A stretch of 64,000 nucleotides of DNA from an uncultured bacterium (GTDB lineage Bacteria > CSSED10-310 > CALFER01): NCBI GenBank assembly GCA_937951895.1, contig CALFER010000038.1, positions 67,029-131,028 of the forward strand, in the 5' to 3' direction. The notes beneath the pieces were generated by a model. The model was not told the origin of the DNA. It was given only the letters and a program-made list of their open reading frames with translations, and did not search any database. The position numbers and the translations under genes were made by a program. This document shows, piece after piece, positions 26,377 through 33,301 of the stretch; positions within the stretch are counted from its first letter, which is position 1, and every line of letters begins with the position of its first letter.

Positions 26377-27657
26377 TCATTTCACCAGCAGATAGGGAGA
26401 GAGATCCCAATTGAATACGATGGCCAGTATCGAGAACACGACCATGCAGATCATAAAGATCAGCTTGCCGTAATCCTGTGCTTTGAGTGTTCCGAGAAGG
26501 AGTGGTTCCCGCGAGAGATACGCGGAAGCCGCATAGAGTTCTTCGCCGATCAGTGTGTAATCGCACGATGTGATGAAGAAGGGGAGCTGAGCCGGCGTAT
26601 CCGTTCCCGCGATCTGAACCGCTCCGGTCGCCGCTCCGGTTTCAGACATAACCAGCGCTTCCGCCCAGAACATGCCCATGAAGAAGATCGTGGCCGGTTT
26701 CTGCCGGACCATGATGCCATCGACGCCGGCGGCATAGGCAAACTGGTCCGGAACGAGGAAGAACACGGAGTTCGGATCGAACGCGTCCGGCCGTCCCTCG
26801 GATGCATAGGTCTCACGGACAATCTCCCGAGCAATGGTGTAAACAATCGGATCGCGGTTCGGGCAGATGATCTTGACATCGTAATGGACAGTTCTTCGGA
26901 CAACTTCTCCCAGGATATTCAATGATGCCAGTGTGGCGACATCCTCGATGGATGACGTGCCGGGAATATAAAGAACCGGCTTTCCCATCTCCGTCGCACG
27001 CCCGATGGCGTCTTCCACCGCATTCAATCCGGAAATCCTCCGGACAAAAAGCTCCACGCCCCGTCGCGCCGCATTGATGAACATGACCAGGATCAGCACG
27101 AACACCGCGATCGCCACCACGATCGGCATCTTCCCGGTCCGAAACCAGTGATCTCGAGCTTCGATCGGTCCGGCGATGTCCGACGTCATGGAAGCCTCAC
27201 CGTAGAGTGCTTTGACCCGGAAATGGAACTGGGTGAAATTGGGAACTCCGGAGACCTGATAGGAGGTCAAAACGGTGCGGGTAACCTGTTTCCAGAGACC
27301 ATCCGGAGTTTGCATCTCGAGGATGTAGGCATCGGGTTTCGCTTGAGACACATCATGCGGCCAGCGGATCGAGATCGCATTACCCGTGTCGCTCGGGACA
27401 TCCATCGCAACGACGACCGGGAGTGTCGCCCCCGGAGGCACTGTCGGAACCGGAGCAGGCTCGGCCGGAACGGCGTCATCGCCCGCGACTGGTTCAGTGA
27501 TCGGTTCCGGCGCGGCATCTGTCTGAGATGTCTGTTGGTCCTGGCCGATCGCATGCGGTGCACAGGGCATGCAGACGGCTAGAAGACACACAATTCCCGA
27601 CATGATCGCACGCCATACCCGACCGGTTGAACCGGTGCGTATGGTGTGTAGTGTCAT
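26377..27657 (-). CDS. fn3-domain membrane protein with DUF6754-like domain (copy 2)
   Basis: 426 aa. Start at 27657 follows AGGAGG (12-nt spacing) and gives a signal/anchor sequence; a longer ATG at 27726 lacks support. Layout: Pro/Ala-rich linker, fibronectin type III-like domain (about 80-165), transmembrane helix (about 174-194), a ~190-residue alpha/beta domain starting ISGLNAVEDAIGRATEMG, and a C-terminal helix. From memory this last domain corresponds to the uncharacterised family DUF6754. It is very similar to the neighbouring copy at 27742, pointing to tandem duplication. Function unknown. Confidence 0.85.
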   Translation of the reverse strand: MTLHTIRTGSTGRVWRAIMSGIVCLLAVCMPCAPHAIGQDQQTSQTDAAPEPITEPVAGDDAVPAEPAPVPTVPPGATLPVVVAMDVPSDTGNAISIRWPHDVSQAKPDAYILEMQTPDGLWKQVTRTVLTSYQVSGVPNFTQFHFRVKALYGEASMTSDIAGPIEARDHWFRTGKMPIVVAIAVFVLILVMFINAARRGVELFVRRISGLNAVEDAIGRATEMGKPVLYIPGTSSIEDVATLASLNILGEVVRRTVHYDVKIICPNRDPIVYTIAREIVRETYASEGRPDAFDPNSVFFLVPDQFAYAAGVDGIMVRQKPATIFFMGMFWAEALVMSETGAATGAVQIAGTDTPAQLPFFITSCDYTLIGEELYAASAYLSREPLLLGTLKAQDYGKLIFMICMVVFSILAIVFNWDLSPYLLVK

Positions 27658-27741
27658 GTGTGGTATGAACCTCCTCTTATTGTTTGAAACATGAATGAAT
27701 TTCAGTTTCCGAATAGGTCTCAGCACGTGTCGAAGAGCCTT

Positions 27742-28929
27742 TCAGCGAACCTGGATCCAGGAAATGACATCGAGATGCGGGAAGATGAGTCCCAAAACGG
27801 TCAGGATCACCATGACGATGATGAAAACGAGTTTGCTGTAGTCCTGGGTTTTGAGCGTACCCAGGAGGATCGGTTCGTTTCCGAGATAGGCGGAAGCAGC
27901 ATAGAGTTCTTCTCCGATCAGCGTGTAATCGCACGCGGTGATGAAGAAGGGCAACTGTCCGAGATCATCCGTGCCGGCGATCTGAACGGCTCCGGTCGAT
28001 GCGCCGGTTTCGGCCATGATCAGTGATTCGGCGGCGAACCATCCCATGAAAAATATCGTCGCCGGTTCCTGTCTGACCATGATGCCATTGACGCCCGCCG
28101 CATACGCGAACTGCTCGGGGACCATAAAAAAGACCGAATCCGGATCGAAAGCATCCGGTCGGCCCTCGGAGTTGTATGTCTCCTTGACGATTTCCCGCGC
28201 GATCGCGAACACGATCGGATCGATATTCGGCACGATGATCTTGACATCGTAATGCACCGTCCGGCGCGCGACCTCACCCAAAATATTCAGGGCTGCCAGC
28301 GTCGCGACATCCTCGATGTAACTCGTACCGGGCACATACAACACCGGCCGGCCCATCTCGGTCGCCCGCCCGATCGCATCCTCGACGGCATTCAATCCGG
28401 TGATCCGCCGGACAAACAATTCGCGGCCAAGGCGTGCCGAGATAATGAAGAAGACGAGAAGTGCGATGAAAATGGCGATGGCCAGCAGAACCGGTATCTT
28501 TCCCAGTTTCAGCCAGTGATCGCGCGCCATCGCACCGGTAACCTCATCGGAGCGGAACACTTTGTCACCATAGACGGCGGCAACCCGAAAAGACATCGGG
28601 GTAAAGTTCGGCAAATCCATCACATCGTAATCCAGAAGAACCGTTTCGGTCACTCGCTGCCAGATCCCGTCCGGCCCGGCCATTTCGACGATGTAATGGT
28701 CGGGAGTCGATCCCGCCGGTTCTTTCCAGGCCACATGAATGACACCACCATCATCATTGTCGACATCGGCGGCGACCACTTCCCGGGGAGATTCGAAGAC
28801 ACGGTCGTCAATCGAAACCGGAACCGGAACCGGGTCCGGGTCCACTAATGGGATCTCCTGACAGAATGCATTCAGGGATAGCGCCAGACTCAGGACGAAA
28901 CACCCGATCAAACCGTTAGCCAGCTTCAT
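27742..28929 (-). CDS. fn3-domain membrane protein with DUF6754-like domain (copy 1)
   Basis: 395 aa, first gene of the operon. Start at 28929 follows GGAGAGAG and opens a signal peptide (LIGCFVLSLALSLNAFC). Then an fn3-like domain (about 55-140, IHVAWKEPAGSTPDHYIVEMAGP), a helix (about 153-173), the domain starting ITGLNAVEDAIGRATEMGR with YVPGTSYIEDVATLAALNI, and a C-terminal helix. By eye roughly two thirds of the residues match the next gene in this domain. The pair may form a heteromer spanning the envelope. Confidence 0.85.
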   Translation of the reverse strand: MKLANGLIGCFVLSLALSLNAFCQEIPLVDPDPVPVPVSIDDRVFESPREVVAADVDNDDGGVIHVAWKEPAGSTPDHYIVEMAGPDGIWQRVTETVLLDYDVMDLPNFTPMSFRVAAVYGDKVFRSDEVTGAMARDHWLKLGKIPVLLAIAIFIALLVFFIISARLGRELFVRRITGLNAVEDAIGRATEMGRPVLYVPGTSYIEDVATLAALNILGEVARRTVHYDVKIIVPNIDPIVFAIAREIVKETYNSEGRPDAFDPDSVFFMVPEQFAYAAGVNGIMVRQEPATIFFMGWFAAESLIMAETGASTGAVQIAGTDDLGQLPFFITACDYTLIGEELYAASAYLGNEPILLGTLKTQDYSKLVFIIVMVILTVLGLIFPHLDVISWIQVR

Positions 28930-28999
28930 ATCGATTCTCTCTCCGATCGCCGGAAACCGAGCGTCCGAATGTTCTGCAGTCCACACCGAAAGCGTAGCG

Positions 29000-29028
29000 A
29001 TAATATCTGAATCCAATCCTGTTTTCAA
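29000..29028 (-). promoter_or_regulatory. Promoter of the DUF6754-like membrane operon
   Basis: Minus strand TTGAAA (29028-29023), 17 bp, TATTAT (29005-29000), about 70 nt before the first ATG (28929). Five of six matches in each box. No comparable promoter was seen inside the operon. Confidence 0.6.
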
Positions 29029-29115
29029 GATTGAATCGACTGCTGTCCAGGCAGCTCTTCCCTCTCCCGGTCATTATCGCTCTGCTGATGAGTTACGGAA
29101 CTCAAACGGGTTTGT

Positions 29116-30294
29116 TCAACCGGAAATCCGGGCGGCCTCCGCCACCACCCGATCGATCTCGGAAGCCGTCACCAATCGAGTCTGAATGTTCCTTCGACTG
29201 GGGTGATAGCACGCGATGACCACCGGGAGCCCCTCACCCGGCGAAACGGTCCGGCCGTGGTGGAATTCCGGCACGCGAGCATGCGGGTTCAGTATGCGGA
29301 AAACGGATCGGAAGGACAGGACTCCGAGAGCCAGAATCGTGTTCAGTCGATGCAATGTCTGAAGTTCCAACGCCAGAAACGCCTCACAACGACGAATCTC
29401 CCGGGTTTCCGGTTTGTTTTCGGGCGGCACACATTTCACGCAATTGGTGATGAAGACATCGTCGAGAGCCAGTCCATCGCCCCGATGTGAAGGCGACGGA
29501 CGATTGCTCCTGTCGATCGCATGCAGCGCCCGATACAGGATTTCCCCGGCATAATCGCCCGTAAACGGTCGACCGGTCCGGTTCGCACCATGCGCTCCGG
29601 GAGCGAGGCCGACGATAGCCAGACGCGCAGCGGGGTCACCGAAACCAGGCACAGGACGATTCCAGTACGCTGCGCCTGCATGATGACGATCGGGTTGGAT
29701 CGACGAGCGAAAACGGGCGAGACGCGGACAGGCATTACATCCCAGAATCGACTGGATCGGATACCGGAGCAGCGTTGGAGTGCGACCCGCGAGTGAAGAC
29801 TGGTAAAGGGACAGTTCATATCGGAAGTTCGGTGTCAGCTCGCCCGACTTTGCCATCCGCTCCAGCGTGTCGAAGTCGAAAAACGCAACCCGATCGATCT
29901 CGTCCGGCGCACACCCGAACGGCCCCTCCGACTGAGCCAGAAATGTCGTGACATCCTCGGATTCGAGATCCGACAGCCAGAGATAGTTGTGGAGCGGGGG
30001 GAACGATTCGGGTTGGATCCCGAGTTCCTCGCGGCACTCACGCCGGGCCGCATCGAGAGGCGATTCGCCCGGGTCGAGATGTCCGCCGACGGACGTATCC
30101 CATTTCCCGGGCTGAATGTCCTTCGAAGCGGATCGTTTCTGCGCGAGGATTCTGCCGGAGGCATCGGTCACGAGCACATGGACGACGCGATGCGTGAGTG
30201 CCGGATTGCCGTGACATTCGGAGCGCAGGCGCGGTTCGAGAAGTCGCCCGTCGGCATCGACACAAACCAGATACTCGCCATGAGCCGCCGCCAT
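29116..30294 (-). CDS. Nudix hydrolase fused to family 5 (UDGb-type) uracil-DNA glycosylase
   Basis: 392 aa. AAGGAG lies 5 nt before the ATG at 30294. The N-terminal half is an isopentenyl-diphosphate-isomerase-like Nudix domain with a complete Nudix box (GGHLDPGESPLDAARREC then REELG, about 64-86). The C-terminal half (about 180-390) is uracil-DNA glycosylase: GLAPGAHGANRTGRPFTGD and HPSRRNIQT are the family 5 motifs, with cysteines CNAC, NCVKC and ACYHPS that could hold a 4Fe-4S cluster. UDGb excises uracil and other deaminated bases; Nudix domains cleanse nucleotides or sanitize the pool. The fusion suggests linked pool cleaning and base excision. Last gene of a three-gene operon. Confidence 0.88.
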   Translation of the reverse strand: MAAAHGEYLVCVDADGRLLEPRLRSECHGNPALTHRVVHVLVTDASGRILAQKRSASKDIQPGKWDTSVGGHLDPGESPLDAARRECREELGIQPESFPPLHNYLWLSDLESEDVTTFLAQSEGPFGCAPDEIDRVAFFDFDTLERMAKSGELTPNFRYELSLYQSSLAGRTPTLLRYPIQSILGCNACPRLARFRSSIQPDRHHAGAAYWNRPVPGFGDPAARLAIVGLAPGAHGANRTGRPFTGDYAGEILYRALHAIDRSNRPSPSHRGDGLALDDVFITNCVKCVPPENKPETREIRRCEAFLALELQTLHRLNTILALGVLSFRSVFRILNPHARVPEFHHGRTVSPGEGLPVVIACYHPSRRNIQTRLVTASEIDRVVAEAARISG

Positions 30295-30308
30295 GCAATC
30301 TCCTTTCG

Positions 30309-31748
30309 TCACACGCGATTGTATTCTTCCCATATCGTTTCGACGATGTGCCCGAGCCGCTTCGTGCGGATCGCTTTCCGAATGCCGGAGACGTATCCGC
30401 CGGGTCGTCGTGTCATGTCTCTCAGGACGTCAAAAAGAAACGCGGGATAGAGGAAATACCCGCGAATGTTGCGCCAGAAAAAGGCATTGTCGAATTCCCG
30501 GCGGATCGCCTGCATTGAAGCGGCGTCGAGCGAGATCGTGACGGCGGGGGACTCGGTCTGCCGGATGATCCATCGTTCGGAAAAATCCGGATCCGCCGGA
30601 AGCCATCCCTTCGCCAGCGCTTCGTCGAACAGAACGGATCCCGGGAGCGGGGTCGTGAAGGTCACCACGACATGGTCCGGCCGGATCTCCCGCGCCAGCT
30701 TCAACGACGCCCGCGCATCCTCGATGGTTTCATCCGGAATGCCGATCATGAAGTTGGCGAGCGTCCTGAGGCCGACCTTGCGGCAGATCGCGAACGCGCG
30801 CCTGACATCGTCCGGATCGCTTCCCTTGCGCAAGCGCCGCAGCATGCGTTCGGAGCCGGATTCGACGCCAAATTCGAGTTGCAGACAGCCGCTCCGACGC
30901 ATCTCGCGGAAGATCCCCTCATCCGCGCGCCGGACGTGCGCCTGACATCCCCATGCCAGACCGGTCTGCCGCATGCCGGCGCACAGTTCCAGCAGCCAGT
31001 CCCGATCTTCGAGCAGCGTATCGTCCAGAAACCAGATGCCGTCGATCCGATAGCGCCGGATCAGCAGTTCGATCTCCGCCATGACGTGGCCCACCGAACG
31101 CCGACGCACGCGGCTTCCGAACAATTCCTTCGAGGAGCAGAAAATGCAGCCGAACGGGCAGCCGCGCGATGAGATGATCGAGGTGGCGCGCCAGAGGAGT
31201 TTGCCGCGTATATTGCCCGGCGGCCGGAGATATCGCTCGAAACGCACCGCTTCACGATCAGGGAACGGCAGGGAATCGAGCGGATCGATCAGGGGCCTCC
31301 GCGCGGTTCGAACCAGAATCCCGTCGCGTAAAAACGCAAGCCCGGCGACCTCCTCCGGCGAAAGGCCGCTCCGCAACGCTTCGGCGACTTCGGGAAAGGT
31401 GATCTCCCCCTCACCCAGCACCACGAAATCGAACCCGAATTTTCGCAGCGTCCACTCGGGAAGCGCCGTGGGATGGATGCCTCCGCCGACCGTCACAACG
31501 CCCGGCAATCGATCCCGGATCCGCTCCTGCAGCGTCAGACCTCGAGCGACCTGGGTGGTGAGCAGGCTCATGCCGATCAGGTCCGGCTTCGATGCGGCGA
31601 TCTGATCGATCACGGTCGGATCGCCGGGATCGGGATCCAGCACCGTGATGTCGTGACCGTGCGGCTTGAGGTTTGCGGCGAGACTCAGGAGGCCGAGCGG
31701 CGGATCGGGCGTGTTCCCGGAACGCGGTCTAATCAGGGTGATGCGCAT
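30309..31748 (-). CDS. B12-binding-domain radical SAM protein
   Basis: 479 aa. Start at 31748 overlaps the upstream gene by 20 nt; the ATG at 31835 is less likely. Residues 1-130 form a cobalamin-binding Rossmann domain (ITLIRPRSGN ... PPLGLLSLAANL ... GGGIHPTALPE). The radical SAM core follows with CPFGCIFC (C-x3-C-x2-C), then FLDDTLLEDRDW and FGVESGSERMLRRLRKG. Enzymes of this kind catalyse methylations or rearrangements of lipids, cofactors or peptides. The preceding GT-C-like gene hints at a lipid or glycan substrate, but this is inference. Confidence 0.9.
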   Translation of the reverse strand: MRITLIRPRSGNTPDPPLGLLSLAANLKPHGHDITVLDPDPGDPTVIDQIAASKPDLIGMSLLTTQVARGLTLQERIRDRLPGVVTVGGGIHPTALPEWTLRKFGFDFVVLGEGEITFPEVAEALRSGLSPEEVAGLAFLRDGILVRTARRPLIDPLDSLPFPDREAVRFERYLRPPGNIRGKLLWRATSIISSRGCPFGCIFCSSKELFGSRVRRRSVGHVMAEIELLIRRYRIDGIWFLDDTLLEDRDWLLELCAGMRQTGLAWGCQAHVRRADEGIFREMRRSGCLQLEFGVESGSERMLRRLRKGSDPDDVRRAFAICRKVGLRTLANFMIGIPDETIEDARASLKLAREIRPDHVVVTFTTPLPGSVLFDEALAKGWLPADPDFSERWIIRQTESPAVTISLDAASMQAIRREFDNAFFWRNIRGYFLYPAFLFDVLRDMTRRPGGYVSGIRKAIRTKRLGHIVETIWEEYNRV

Positions 31749-33222
31749 GCGAGGATCTCTCAAGAAGCGGCGGCGATGCCGAAGCATACACGAGGTCGAT
31801 CGCCGAGTCATCGGATCGAGTGCCGGGTTCGACATCCGTCACCAGCACTGCGGTCAAGCGGAGCGAATCATATCGGTACCGGAGCGCGGCTTCAACCGAC
31901 CGCGTCCAGACCGGACGGCCGGATTGCAGGTACCGCGTGGCATTCAGATCCCAGACGATCGATTCGAGGGGAGATTTCTGCGCCTTGATCTGAAACGAAC
32001 CGGGATCGAACCAGTGACCTCGGAGCGGAAGTTCGTCCCGCGCGATCCGGAGAATGAAGCGGAATGTCGCATCCGGTTTCGGATCCGGCACACACGCCTG
32101 CGCCGCGACAGCCAACTGCCGGGGCACATCGGCGTTTCGTTTCTGGTGATCGAGTTCGGCGATGGATTGCAGCGAAAACAGAATCGCCAGCCCCAGCGCG
32201 AAGCCCCGCGCGATCCGGCCGGTCGCGGGATGCCGTCGATACAGGGCGGCGACAAGCGATGCCAGCGCAAGACTCATTCCGGCGACGGGCGTGTAGAGGT
32301 ACCACTTGTTGCACAGATTGTGGACCGGCATCAGAAACAGTGCGCTCCAGAGCACGCCGAATCGATACCCGCGCGGCATGGCCGGAATCAGCGCCAGCAC
32401 CAGCAACCCCGCGGCAATCCACACTCCGCCGGGAAAAGGATGCGGAACCGTCAGCAACCAGGACAGATTCTGCGCAATCGTCTCGGCCAGGTCCCCGACC
32501 CGGAAATGCTCGACGCTCCGATACCCGCCCATTCCGTGAAAAATCCAGGCCCGGTAGCCGACGTACACGGCCGTCAGGCAGCCGTACACGAGCCAGCTTC
32601 GGAATCGACGGAACCCGGATTCGAGCAGGTCCCAGAGCACGATCCATACCGGGATGGTGACGGCGGTTTCCTTCGACAGAAGGCCGGCCAGAAGCGCGAG
32701 GGAACTCACGAACAGACTCCGGGTATGCGTCAGCAGAACGATCAGTCCCGTGAGAAGAACGGCCTGTTCGGCGCGGTCGAGTAAAATCCAGAGCGGCTGG
32801 GTGACGAGGGGATGCACGCCGAACAGGAGTCCCGCGATGGCGGAGGCATGCGCATCGAGACCCAGCGAACGGGCGCAGCGGATGAGGAGAAAGACGCATG
32901 CGAGGTGGAATGCGAGATTCACCGAGTGCCAGAGCCACACCTGACCGCCGAAAATCAACGCTTCAATGTGGAACATGGTGGCCATGAGCGGCCGGAAAGT
33001 CTGACTCGCGGCGCGGATGCCGTAATCGCTCAGATCGATGTATCCGCCGTAGAAAACCTCCAGCCATCGGATACGACCGGGGCGGGGCTGCACGAAGAAG
33101 CGGACAGTTTCCCAGTCGAACCAGATGAGGAGACTCCGGAACTGAACGGCGATGACCCACAGGGCGATCAGCAGGCCGGTCGGAGAAAAGCGGGAGCGGT
33201 ATGTGGCGAATCGTCGAGACAT
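31729..33222 (-). CDS. Polytopic GT-C-like membrane protein (TMTC-like)
   Basis: 497 aa from the ATG at 33222; a long frame upstream (to 33630) is antisense noise. About ten hydrophobic helices, with GVHPLVTQPLWILLDRAEQ, LLSKETAVTIP and CNKWYLYTPVAGMSLAL, motifs seen in bacterial and TMTC-like GT-C glycosyltransferases that use lipid-linked sugars. The last ~110 residues are soluble. There is no Shine-Dalgarno; a promoter lies only 6 nt upstream, so the mRNA may be leaderless. It heads an operon with the radical SAM and Nudix-UDG genes. Confidence 0.65.
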   Translation of the reverse strand: MSRRFATYRSRFSPTGLLIALWVIAVQFRSLLIWFDWETVRFFVQPRPGRIRWLEVFYGGYIDLSDYGIRAASQTFRPLMATMFHIEALIFGGQVWLWHSVNLAFHLACVFLLIRCARSLGLDAHASAIAGLLFGVHPLVTQPLWILLDRAEQAVLLTGLIVLLTHTRSLFVSSLALLAGLLSKETAVTIPVWIVLWDLLESGFRRFRSWLVYGCLTAVYVGYRAWIFHGMGGYRSVEHFRVGDLAETIAQNLSWLLTVPHPFPGGVWIAAGLLVLALIPAMPRGYRFGVLWSALFLMPVHNLCNKWYLYTPVAGMSLALASLVAALYRRHPATGRIARGFALGLAILFSLQSIAELDHQKRNADVPRQLAVAAQACVPDPKPDATFRFILRIARDELPLRGHWFDPGSFQIKAQKSPLESIVWDLNATRYLQSGRPVWTRSVEAALRYRYDSLRLTAVLVTDVEPGTRSDDSAIDLVYASASPPLLERSSHAHHPD

Positions 33223-33228
33223 GCGCGG

Positions 33229-33257
33229 AGTGTATCCGGAAGCGATCCGGACGGCAA
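33229..33257 (-). promoter_or_regulatory. Promoter directly abutting the GT-C-like gene (leaderless candidate)
   Basis: Minus strand TTGCCG (33257-33252), 17 bp, TACACT (33234-33229), then 6 nt to the ATG at 33222. Confidence 0.4.
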
Positions 33258-33301
33258 GATCGGGGATCGGATTCGAGCGCTGTCGATTCAGTGACTCGCG
33301 G

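Noticed and set aside
31666..32784. 372-aa plus-strand frame
   Set aside because: Antisense to the GT-C-like gene, with Arg/Gln-rich composition typical of shadow frames in GC-rich DNA.
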